Assembly (NCBI RefSeq): GCF_041734735.1
Contig: NC_134891.1
Coordinates: 14,683,578-14,747,577 of the forward strand
Reading direction: 5' to 3'
Source of the DNA: Babylonia areolata
Lineage: Eukaryota; Mollusca; Gastropoda; Neogastropoda; Buccinidae
DNA length: 64,000 nucleotides
Every line of letters begins with the position of its first letter. Position 1 is the stretch's first letter. The notes beneath the pieces are model-generated. The model was not told where the DNA came from and made no database searches. It worked only from the letters and a program-made list of their open reading frames with translations. Of this stretch, positions 26,801 through 42,115 are shown piece after piece. Made by a program: the position numbers and the translations under genes.

Positions 26801-29800
26801 CACACCATGTCCAAACACACATCACATACACCATGTCCACACAGACACACACCACTTCCACACACACATCACATACACCATGTCCACACACACATCACAC
26901 ACATAGCATGTCCACACTCACATCACATACACCATGTCCACACAAACATCACACACACCATGTCCACACACACATCACACACACCATGTCCACACACATC
27001 ACATACACCATGTCCACACAGACACACACCACACACCATGTCCACACAAACATCACATACACCATGTCCACACACACATCACATACACCATGTCCACACA
27101 GACACACACCAGACAATATGTCCACACACACATCACATACACCATGTCCACACAGACACACACCACACACCATGTCCACACACACATCACACACACCATG
27201 TCCACACACACCCCACACACCATGTCCACACACACACAACACACACCATGTCCACACAGACACACACCATACACCATGTCCACACACACATCACATACAC
27301 CATGTCCACACAGACACACACCATGTCCACACACACATCACATACACCATATCCACATAGACATACACCACACACCAGGTCCACACACACATCACACACA
27401 CCATGTTCACACACACATCACATACACCATGTCCACACAGACACACACCACACCCCAGGTCCACACACACATCACATACACCATGTCCACACAGACACAC
27501 ACCACACCCCAGGTCCACACACACGTCACATACACCATGTCCACACAGACACACACCACACACCATGTCCAAACACACATCACATACACCATGTCCACAC
27601 AGACACACACCACTTCCACACACACATCACATACACCATGTCCACACAGACACACACCATGTCCACACACACATCACACACATAGCATGTCCACACTCAC
27701 ATCACATACACCATGTCCACACAAACATCACACACACCATGTCCACACACACATCACACACACCATGTCCACACACATCACATACACCATGTCCACACAG
27801 ACACACACCACACACCATGTCCACACAAACATCACATACACCATGTCCACACACACATCACATACACCATGTCCACACAGACACACACCAGACAATATGT
27901 CCACACACACATCACATACACCATGTCCACACAGACACACACCACACACCATGTCCACACACACATCACACACACCATGTCCACACACACCCCACACACC
28001 ATGTCCACACACACACAACACACACCATGTCCACACAGACACACACCATACACCATGTCCACACACACATCACATACACCATGTCCACACAGACACACAC
28101 CATGTCCACACACACATCACATACACCATATCCACATAGACATACACCACACACCAGGTCCACACACACATCACACACACCATGTTCACACACACATCAC
28201 ATACACCATGTCCACACAGACACACACCACACCCCAGGTCCACACACACATCACATACACCATGTCCACACAGACACACACCACACCCCAGGTCCACACA
28301 CACGTCACATACACCATGTCCACACAGACACACACCACACACCATGTCCAAACACACATCACATACACCATGTCCACACAGACACACACCACTTCCACAC
28401 ACACATCACATACACCATGTCCACACAGACACACACCATGTCCACACACACATCACACACATAGCATGTCCACACTCACATCACATACACCATGTCCACA
28501 CAAACATCACACACACCATGTCCACACACAAATCACACACACCATGTCCACAAACATCACATACACCATGTCCACACAGACACACACCACACACCATGTC
28601 CACACAAACATCACATACACCATGTCCACACAGACACACACCACACACCATGTCCACACACACATCACATACACCATGTCCACACAGACACACACCAGAC
28701 AATATGTCCACACACACATCACATACACCATGTCCACACAGACACACACCACACACCATGTCCACACACACATCACATACACCATGTCCACACAGACACA
28801 CACCAGACAATATGTCCACACACACATCACATACAACATGTCCACACAGACACACACCACACACACCATATCCACACACACATCACACAAACCATGTCAC
28901 ACACACATCACATACACCATGTCCACACAGACATAACACACACCATGTCCACACACACATCACACACAACATGTCCACACAAACATCACATACACCATGT
29001 CCACACAGACACACACCACACACCATGTCCACACACACATCACATACACCATGTCCACACAGACACACACCACACACACCATGTCCACACACACACCACA
29101 CACAATGTCCACACACACATCACACACACCATGTCCACACACACATCACACACACCATGTCTACACAGACTCACACCACACACCATTTCCACATACACAT
29201 CACACACACCATGTTCACACACACACAAAACACACACATACTGTCCACACAGACATCACATACACCATGTCCACACAAACTCCACACACATCATGTCCAC
29301 AAAGACATCACATACACCATGTCCACACAGACACACATCATGTCCACACATTCATCACATACACCATATCCACACACACATAACACAAATCATGTCCACA
29401 CAGACACACACCACACACCATGTCCACACACACATCAGATACACCATGTCCACACAGACACACAGCACGTCCACACAGACACACACCACACACACCATGT
29501 CCACACACACATCACACACACCATGTCCACACACACTTCACATACACCATGTCCACACACACATCACACACACCATGTCCACACAGACACACACCACACA
29601 CATCATGTCCACACAGACATCACATACACCGTGTCCACACAGACACACACCACACACATGTCCACACAGACATCACATACACCATGTCCACACAGACACA
29701 CACCACACACCATGTCCACACACACATCACATACACCATGTCCACTCAGACACACACCACACACCATGTCCACACAGACACACACCATGTCCACACACAC

Positions 29801-32800
29801 ATCACATACACCATGTCCACACAGACACACACCACACACCATGCCCACACACACATCACATACGCGATGTTCACACAGACACACACCACACACCATGTCC
29901 ACACTCACACCACACACCACACACCATGTCCACACACACACCATGTCCACACACATCACACACACCATGTCCACACACACATCACATAAACCATGTCCAC
30001 ACAGGCACACACCACACACCATGTCGACACACACATCACACACACCATGTCCACACAGACACACACCACACACCATGTCCACACACACATTACATACACC
30101 ATGTCCACACAGACACACACCACACACACCATGTCTTCACACACATCACACACACCATGTCCACACACACCACACACACCATGTCCACACAGACATCACA
30201 CACACCATGTCCACACACACATCACATACACCATGTCCACACAGACACACACCACACACCATGTCCACATACATATCACACACACCATGTCCACACATAC
30301 ACCAAACACCATGTCCACACACACATCACACACATCATGTCCACACAGAGACACCACACACATCATGTCCACACAGACATCACATACACCATGTCCACAA
30401 ACACATCACATACACCATGTCCACACAGACATCACATACACCATGTCCACACAGACACAGACCACACACCATGTCCACACACACATCACACACACCATGT
30501 CCACACAGACACACACCACACACAACATGTCCACACACACATCACACACACCATGTCCACACAGACACACACCACACACCATGTCCACACACACATCACA
30601 TACACCATGTCCACACAGACACACACCACACACCATGTCCACACACACATCACACACACCATGTCCACACACACCACACACACCATGTCCACACACATCA
30701 CACACACCATGTCCACATGGACACACACCATACACCATGTCCACGCACACATCACATACACCATGTCCCCACAGACACACACCATGTCCACACACACATC
30801 ACATACACCATGTCCACATAGACATACACCACACACCATGTCCACACACACATCACACACACCATGTCCACACACACATCACATACACCATGTCCACACA
30901 GACACACAACACACACCATGTCCACACACACATCACATACAACATGTCCACACAGACACACACCACACACCATGTCCAAACACACATCACATACACCATG
31001 TCCACACAGACACACACCATGTCCACACACACATAACATACACCATGTCCACACAGACACACACCATGTCTACACACACATCACACACATACCATGTCCA
31101 CACTCACATCACATACACCATGTCCACACAGACATCACACACACCATGTCCACACACACATCATATACACCATGTCCACACAGACACACACCACACACCA
31201 TGTCCACACACACATCACATACACCATGTCTACACAGACACACACCACACACCATGTCCACACTCACATCACATACACCATGTCCACACAGACACACAAC
31301 ACACACACCATATCCACACACACATCACACAAACCATGCCACACACACATCACATACACCATGTCCACACAGACATCACACACACCATGTCGACACACAC
31401 ATCACACACAACATGTCCACACACACATCACATACACCATGTCCACACAGACACACACCACACACCATGTCCACACACACATCACATACACCATGTCCAC
31501 ACAGACACACACCACACACACCATGTCCACACACACACCACACACCATGTCCACACACACATCACACACACCATGTACACACACACATCACACACACCAT
31601 GTCCACACAGACTCACACCACACACCATTTCCACATACACATCACACACACCATGTTCACACACACACAAAACACCATGTCCACACACACATCGCACACA
31701 TCATGTCCACACAGACACACACCACACACATCATGTCCACACAGACATCACATACACCATGTCCACACACACACCACACACATCATGTCCACACAGACAT
31801 CACATACACCATGTCCACACACACACACCACACAAATCATGTCCACACAGACACACACAACACACCATGTCCACACAGACACTCACCACACACACCATGT
31901 CCACACACACATCACACACACCATGCTCACACACACTTCACATACACCATGTCCTAACACACATCACACACACCATGTCCACACAGACACACACCACACA
32001 CATCATGTCTACACAGACATCACATACACCGTGTCCACACACACACCACACACATCATGTCCACACAGACATCACATACACCATGTCCACACAGACACAC
32101 ACAACACACATGTCCACACAGACATCACATACACCATGTCCACACACACACACCACACACATCATGTCCACACAGACAACACATACACCATGTCCACACA
32201 GACACACACCACACACCATGTCCACACACACATCAGATACACCATGTCCACACAGACACACACCACACACCATGTCCACACAGACACACACCACACACAC
32301 CATGTCCACACACACATCACATACACCATGTCCACACAGACACACACCACACACCATGTCCACACACACACATCACATACACCATGTTCCCACAGACACA
32401 CACCAAACACCATGTCCACACACCATGTCCACACACACACCACACACACCATGTCCACACACATAACACACACACCATGTCCACACAAACACACACCACA
32501 CACCATGTCCACACACACATCACATACACCATGTCCACACAGACACACACCACACACCATGTCCACACACACATCACACACACCATGTCCACACAGACAC
32601 ACACCACACACCATGTCCACACACACATCACACGCACCATGTCCACACAGACACACACCACACACACCATGTCTTCACACACATCACACACACCATGTCC
32701 ACACACACACCACACACACCATGTCCACACAGACATCATACACACCATGTCCACACACACATCACATACACCATGTCCACACAGACACGCACCACACACC

Positions 32801-35800
32801 ATGTCCACATACACATCACACACACCATGTCCACACACACACCACACACCATGTCCACAGACACATCACACACACCATGTCCACACAGACATCACATACA
32901 CCATGTCCACAAACACATCACATACACCATGTCCACACAGACATCACATACACCATGTCCACACAGACACACACCACACACACCATGTCCACACACACTT
33001 CACATACACCATGTCCAAACACACATCACACACACCATGTCCACAAAGACAAACACCACACACATTATGTCCACACAGACATCACATACACCATGTCCAC
33101 ACACACACCACACACATCATATCCAGACATCACATACACCATGTCCACACAGACACACACCACACACCATGTCCACACAGACACACAACTCACACCATGC
33201 CCACACAGACACACACCACACACACCATGTCCACACACACATCACACACATCATATCCAGACAGACACACACCACACACCATGTCCACACACACATCACA
33301 TACACCATGTCCACACAGACACACACCACACACCATGTCCACACACGCATCACATACACCATGTCCACACAGACACACACCACAAACACCATGTCTTCAC
33401 ACACATCACACACACCATGTCCACAAACACATCACACACACCATGTCCACATGGACATCACACACACCATGTCCACACAGACACACACCACACACCATGT
33501 CCACACAGACACACATCACACACACCATGTCCACATACACATCACACACACCATGTCCACAGACACACCACACACTATGTCCACACACACATCACATACA
33601 ACATGTCCACACAGACACACACCACACACCATGTCCAAACACACATCACATACACCATGTCCACACAGACACACACCATGTCCACACACACATAACATAC
33701 ACCATGTCCACACAGACACACACCACACACCATGTCTACACACACATCACACACATACCATGTCCACACTCACATCACATACACCATGTCCACACAGACA
33801 TCACACACACCATGTCCACACACACATCACATACACCATGTCCACACAGACACACACCACACACCATGTCCACACACACATCACATACACCATGTCTACA
33901 CAGACACACACCACACACCATGTCCACACTCACATCACATACACCATGTCCACACAGACACACAACACACACACCATATCCACACACACATCACACAAAC
34001 CATGCCACACACACATCACATACACCATGTCCACACAGACATCACACACACCATGTCCACACACACATCACACACAACATGTCCACACACACATCACATA
34101 CACCATGTCCACACAGACACACACCACACACCATGTCCACACACACATCACATACACCATGTCCACACAGACACACACCACACACACCATGTCCACACAC
34201 ACACCACACACCATGTCCACACACACATCACACACACCATGTACACACACACATCACACACACCATGTCCACACAGACTCACACCACACACCATTTCCAC
34301 ATACACATCACACACACCATGTTCACACACACACAAAACACCATGTCCACACACACATCGCACACATCATGTCCACACAGACACACACCACACACATCAT
34401 GTCCACACAGACATCACATACACCATGTCCACACACACACCACACACATCATGTCCACACAGACATCACATACACCATGTCCACACACACACACCACACA
34501 AATCATGTCCACACAGACACACACAACACACCATGTCCACACAGACACTCACCACACACACCATGTCCACACACACATCACACACACCATGCTCACACAC
34601 ACTTCACATACACCATGTCCTAACACACATCACACACACCATGTCCACACAGACACACACCACACACATCATGTCTACACAGACATCACATACACCGTGT
34701 CCACACACACACCACACACATCATGTCCACACAGACATCACATACACCATGTCCACACAGACACACACAACACACATGTCCACACAGACATCACATACAC
34801 CATGTCCACACACACACACCACACACATCATGTCCACACAGACAACACATACACCATGTCCACACAGACACACACCACACACCATGTCCACACACACATC
34901 AGATACACCATGTCCACACAGACACACACCACACACCATGTCCACACAGACACACACCACACACACCATGTCCACACACACATCACATACACCATGTCCA
35001 CACAGACACACACCACACACCATGTCCACACACACATCACATACACCATGTTCACACAGACACACACCACACACCATGTCCACACACCATGTCCACACAC
35101 ACACCACACACACCATGTCCACACACATAACACACACACCATGTCCACACAAACACACACCACACACCATGTCCACACACACATCACATACACCATGTCC
35201 ACACAGACACACACCACACACCATGTCCACACACACATCACACACACCATGTCCACACAGACACACACGACACACCATGTCCACACACACATCACACACA
35301 CCATGTCCACACAGACACACACCACACACACCATGTCTTCACACACATCACACACACCATGTCCACACACACACCACACACACCATGTCCACACAGACAT
35401 CATACACACCATGTCCACACACACATCACATACACCATGTCCACACAGACACGCACCACACACCATGTCCACATACACATCACACACACCATGTCCACAC
35501 ACACACCACACACCATGTCCACAGACACATCACACACATCATGTCCACACAGACATCACATACACCATGTCCACAAACACATCACATACACCATGTCCAC
35601 ACAGACATCACATACACCATGTCCACACAGACACACACCACACACACCATGTCCACACACACTTCACATACACCATGTCCAAACACACATCACACACACC
35701 ATGTCCACAAAGACAAACACCACACACATTATGTCCACACAGACATCACATACACCATGTCCACACACACACCACACACATCATATCCAGACATCACATA

Positions 35801-37514
35801 CACCATGTCCACACAGACACACACCACACACCATGTCCACACAGACACACAACTCACACCATGCCCACACAGACACACACCACACACACCATGTCCACAC
35901 ACACATCACACACATCATATCCAGACAGACACACACCACACACCATGTCCACACACACATCACATACACCATGTCCACACAGACACACACCACACACCAT
36001 GTCCACACACACATCACATACACCATGTCCACACAGACACACACCACAAACACCATGTCTTCACACACATCACACACACCATGTCCACAAACACATCACA
36101 CACACCATGTCCACATGGACATCACACACACCATGTCCACACAGACACACACCACACACCATGTCGACACAGACACACATCACACACACCATGTCCACAT
36201 ACACATCACACACACCATGTCCACACACACACCACACACTATGTCCACACACACATCACATACACCATGTCCACACAGATACACACCACACACCATGTCC
36301 ACACACACACCACACACCATGTCCACACAGACACATCACACACACCATGTCCACACACACATCACATACACCATGTCCACACAGACACACACCACACACA
36401 CCATGTCCACACAGACACACACCATGTCCACACACACATCACATACACCATGTCCACACACACATCACACACACCAAGTTCACACACACATCACATACAC
36501 CATGTCCACAAAGACACACACCACACACACCATGTCCATACACACACCACACACCATATCCACACACATCACACACACCATGTCCACACACACATCACAC
36601 ACCATGTCCACACACACATCACGCACACCATGTCCACACACATACCACACACTGTGTCCACACACACACCACACACATCATGTCCACACAGACACACAGC
36701 ACACACACCATGTCCACACACACATCACATACACCATGACCACACACACATCACACACACCATGTCCACACACACACCACACACATCATGTCCAGACACA
36801 CATCACACACACCATGTCCACACACACATCACATACACCATGTCCACACAGACACACATCACACACACCGTGTCCACACAGACACACATCACACACACCA
36901 TGTCCACACCCACAATGTCCACACAGACACACACCACACACACCATGTCCACACAGACACACATCACACACACCATGTCCACACACACACATCACACACA
37001 CCATGTCCACACAGACACACACCACACACCGTGTCCACACACACATCATATACACCATGTCCACACAGACACACACCACACACACCATGTCCACACACAC
37101 ATCACATACACCATGTCCACACAGACACACATCACACACACCATGTCCACATACACATCACACACACCATGTCCACACACACACCACACACTATGTCCAC
37201 ACAGACACACACCACACACCATGTCCACACACACACACACCACACACACACCACACACACACCACCCACTGACCTCTGCCAGCTGGGAGTCCTGGCCTAG
37301 CAGCCCCCTCAGACGGTTAGAGGGGACGTTGGGGAGGATGAGGGTGGTGGTGATGCGGGGCAGGGGGACGACGTCGGAGGTAAGGTGGGTGAGGACGGTG
37401 CGGGCTTTGTTGAGCTGATCCACAGCCTGCCGCACCTTCTTCTTCACAGTGGCATCATCCTGATCCCCACCTGGGGAAATACATGGCAGGGGGTGTGAGG
37501 GTTGGTTCGCAGGC

Positions 37515-37555
<41 letters not shown>

Positions 37556-37591
37556 CTTTAGTTTAGCGTCTTTTCACTATCAGTGATATTA

Positions 37592-37622
<31 letters not shown>

Positions 37623-37649
37623 TATGGAGGGGAAGGGGTGATGATGAGG

Positions 37650-37697
<48 letters not shown>

Positions 37698-37765
37698 AGG
37701 GGAAGGGGTGATGATGAGGTTGTGTGTGTGTGTGTGTGTGTGGAGGGGAAGGGGTGATGATGAGG

Positions 37766-37805
<40 letters not shown>

Positions 37806-37864
37806 ATCGGTCTGTGTATTGTGTATGCATGTGGGGGAGAAGGAGGGTGGTTAGACTGTGGGTA

Positions 37865-37907
<43 letters not shown>

Positions 37908-38975
37908 CAACCATCACAAAATGTGCAGCTGTCCTCTTCACCTTCCTCCTCATCGACATCTTTTCCTTCTTTTCTCATTTCCTAAATAACTTCCTGCTGT
38001 TGCTTTTCCTGTTAATTGTTCAATTAATTAAACAACAGTTTCTAAGTGGGGTGGTGGCCAAGTGGTAATGGGTTCCCCAAGGAAGTGAAAGAATCTGAGC
38101 GCACAGGTTTGAATTTCACCCCTGCCAGTATTTTTCCCCCTCTGCTGGATCTTGAATGGTGGTCTGGACAAAAGTCCTTCAAATGAGATAATAAACTGAG
38201 GTACTGTGTGTAGCATGCACCTAGCACATGTAAAAAAAACAACAAAAAAACAACCAATGGCAACAAAAATTGTCCCTGGCAAATTCTGTAGAAAAATCCA
38301 CTTTGATAGGAAAACACACACATTTGCATGTAGAGAAAAACACACACAAAAAATCATGTGGTGCTGCAGTTTAGCAGTGCATTCTCCCTGGGGAGAACAC
38401 CCTGAACTTCACAAAGAGAAATCTGTTGTGACAAAACAATAATACAATACAAAATGATTTAATCTAATCATGAAAACAAAACATGATTACAAAGTCTACA
38501 GGCGTGATCTGGTGCTCTCCCAACAATTGCCAAGGCTTTACTTTTGCTCCCCTTTCCTCACCCTACCCCCATCCTGTCTCTTCTTTGCCCCTCACCAGGT
38601 CTCCAGCCCACAGACTTTATCTCAGCCACAATGACACCATGGTTGCGGTGGAGGAAGAGCAGATCGAAGTCTCCCCTCCTGAGGTGAGTGTCCAGGTCTG
38701 CAGGGCGCGGGTAGTGGCTGGCAGCAGCAGCGTAGCACGGTTTGTTCAGGTAGTTGTCGTGCTGCATTTGCAGCAGCACCACCATGGGCTCCTGCCACCA
38801 CAGAGCTCGTGCTAAGGTGTGTGGAGGGATGTACACACACACACACACACACACACGTATAGTACAAACACACACATACATAAATACACACGCACACACA
38901 TACATACAGACAAATACACACACACACACATACCACACACTGATGTGTGTGTGCACATGCACACACAAAACAGAT

Positions 38976-39019
<44 letters not shown>

Positions 39020-42000
39020 TTCCCTGCCCTTTCCGTTTTTCCACTTAACTTTTATTCATACCTGTGGTGCTGTTGTTCTCATTCAAAGGTTCATGCTCTG
39101 TTCACTTGTTTTGCTGCAGGTGTACTGCAGAGAGATGTACTGTAGAGAGGTATACTGCAGAGAAAACTGAACTGCAGAGAGAAGTGAACTGCAGAGAGGT
39201 GCACTGCAGAGAGGTGCACTGCAGAGAGGTGCACTGCAGAGAGAAGTGAACTGCAGAGAGGTGCACTGCAGAGAGGTGCACTGCAGAGAGAAGTGAACTG
39301 CAGAGAGAAGTGAACTGCAGAGAGGTGTACTGCAGAGAGAAGTGAACTGCAGAGAGGTGTACTGCAGAGAGGTGTACTGCAGAGAGAAGTGAACTGCAGA
39401 GAGAAGTGTACTGCAGAGAGAGGTGTACTGCAGAGAGGTGTACTGCAGACAGAAGTGAACTGCAGACAGGTGTACTGCAAAGAGGTGTACCGCAGACAGG
39501 TGTACTGCAGAGAGAAGTGAACTGCAGACAGGTATACTGCACAGAGAATTGAACTGCAGACAGGTGTACTGCACAGAGAAGTTAACTGCAGACAGGTGTA
39601 CTGAAGAGAGAAGTGAACTGCAGATAGGTGTACTGCAGAGAGAAGTGGACTGCAGACTGGTGTACTGCACAGAGAAGTGGACTGCAGACAGGTGTACTGC
39701 ACAGAGAAGTGAACTGCAGACAGGTGTACTAAAGAGAGAAGTGAACTGCAGAGAGTTGTACTGCAGAGAGAAGTGAACTGCAGAGAGGTGTACTGCAGAG
39801 AGAAGTGAACTGCAGAGAAGTGAACTGTATAGAGGTGTACTGAAGAGAGAAGTGAACTGCAGAGAGTTGTACTGCAGAGAGAAGTGAACTGCAGAGAGGT
39901 GTACTGCAGAGAGAAGTGAACTGCAGAGAGGTGTACTGCAGAGAGGTGTACTGCAGAGAGTTGTACTGCAGAGAGAAGTGAACTGCAGAGAGGTGTACTG
40001 CAGAGAGGTGTACTGCAGATAGAAGTGAACTGCAGAGAGTTGTACTGCAGAGAGAAGTGAACTGCAGAGAGGTGTACTGCAGAGAGGTGTACTGCAGAGA
40101 GAAGTGAACTGCAGAGAGAAGTGAACTGCAGAGAGGTGTACTGCAGAGAAGTGAACTGCAGAGAGGTGTACTGCAGAGAGAAGTGAACTGCAGAGAGAAG
40201 TGAACTGCAGAGAGGTGTACTGCAGAGAAGTGAACTGTAGAGAAGTGTACTGCAGAGAGAAGTGAACTGCAGAGAGAAGTGAACTGCAGAGACAGAAGTG
40301 AACTGCAGAGAGAAGTGAACTGCAGAGAGAAGTGAACTGCAGAGAGAAGTGAACTGCAGAGACAGAAGTGAACTGCAGAGAGAAGTGAACTGCAGAGACA
40401 GAAGTGAACTGCAGAGAGAAGTGAACTGCAGAGAGTAGTAGTCATGATGATACTGTGCAGTGTGCGGTGGAAAGTGTCTGCAGTAGTCATGGTGATACTG
40501 TGCAGTGTGCGGTGGAAAGTGTCTGCAGTAGTCATGGTGATACTGTGCAGTGTGCGGTGGAAAGTGTCTGCAGTAGTCATGGTGATACTGTGCAGTGTGC
40601 GGTGGAAAGTGTCTGCAGTAGTCATGGTGATACTGTGCAGTGTGCGGTGGAAAGTGTCTGCAGCAGTCATGGTGATACTGTGCAGTGTGCGGTGGAAAGT
40701 GTCTGCAGCAGTCATGGTGATACTGTGCAGTGTGCAGTGGAAAGTGTCTGCAGCAGTCATGGTGATACTGTGCAGTGTGCAGTGGAAAGTGTCTGCAGCA
40801 GTCATGGTGATACTGTGCAGTGTGCGGTGGAAAGTGTCTGCAGTAGTCATGGTGATACTGTGCAGCGTGTGGTGGAAAGTGTCTGCAGTAGTCATGGTGA
40901 TACTCAGTGCAGTGCGCTGTGGAAAGTGTCTGCAGTAGTCTTGGTGATACTGTGCAGTGTGTGGGCCAGGACCCCAGTGGTGTTGTGCAGTACCTTGCAG
41001 TGGTCAGTGAGGGCCCTCAGACAGGCCAGGGTTCTCTGCATCACCTCATCATCCCGCCAGTCACTCTCCGGGGTCTGCTGGATGGCCTGCACCTCCCTGC
41101 CCCCGATGGATCTCACCTTGTACGTCACCTGGTCCACACATCCATATGACACACACAATGGCATCAGCAGTGGTACAGGTGACAGTGGTTGAACAGGAGG
41201 TGGAGCAATGATGAGGAGAAGGACAACTGTGAAGATGATGACGATGACAATGATAGCTGAAAGACTTACATACTGACTGCATGCTATGCCCTCTAGCATG
41301 TAGGACAGCAATGGTGGAAAAAAGAAGGAAGAGAAATGATGGTGATGATGGTGATCACTACTATCAAGATACTATGAAGATTATGATAACAATAGTGACG
41401 GTTGTAATCATTATTAAAGATGATGTTCAAACACAGCTATTCTTCATTCAACACATGAACAAAATTCCACAGCACCACTGAAAATCTAAATACAACCCCT
41501 CACTCAATTACTGTCCCACTCATTTTATGAAAACTGATAGCTGTGTTTGAGGTCTGCCAATATCTTTATTATTAAGTGGTGACAAATTGATGTGAGCTGC
41601 CATTTTCACCAACAAAATCTGGAAAGGAAAATCTCAAGACACATGTATATCTTTTTACATAGGGTATTTGGCAGCTCTTATAATTATATTATCTGCAATC
41701 CATTACAGAATTTAGTAAGGTCAGAAAGAACATTTGTTTTGAGAGGGTGAGGGATGGAAGGTGGTGGTGTCAGTTGTAATCTGTAAATGTTTATTAGTAT
41801 CTTTATGAAGTTTAAAACAAACAAACAAAAAACCCATACTTCAATCAAATTAAGTCTAGAACATGTTACCCTGTTCATATGCACAGGTGGAAGAAAATAA
41901 GTGCGGTCGTGCAGTTCTGGGAACCAGTCAAAAATGAGGTCGAGGACATCGTTGGTGACCTGCTGAAGTTCATTGGAACTTAGCTTGCAGTCTTTGGGAA

Positions 42001-42053
42001 TCTGTGCAGATAGAAGGAGGAACACTCACACAAAAAGAATGAAAATAAACTCT

Positions 42054-42115
<62 letters not shown>

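Larger units (their letters stand above)
24991..37260. repeat. CA-rich complex satellite, about 12.3 kb, intron 5
   Basis: Irregular repeats built from CACCATGTCCACACAGACAC and CACCATGTCCACACACACAT modules, in units of roughly 26-40 bases. The whole block lacks G on the plus strand apart from the ATGTCC and CAGAC words, a strong strand asymmetry. Plus-strand frames up to 1,560 codons (His/Thr/Cys/Pro/Ser/Met) and minus-strand Val/Cys/Trp frames are artefacts of this composition. Higher-order duplications are listed separately. Confidence 0.97.

Noticed and set aside
25010-37420. Very long plus-strand frames of up to 1,560 codons
   Set aside because: They are His/Thr/Pro/Cys/Met translations of the CA-rich satellite. 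Frames are open in several phases and on both strands because stop codons are rare in these words. No start context or splice signals support them.
39083-40938. Ser/Leu/Cys-rich and Val/Ser-rich frames
   Set aside because: Translations of the 15/17-bp and 45-bp arrays in intron 3.
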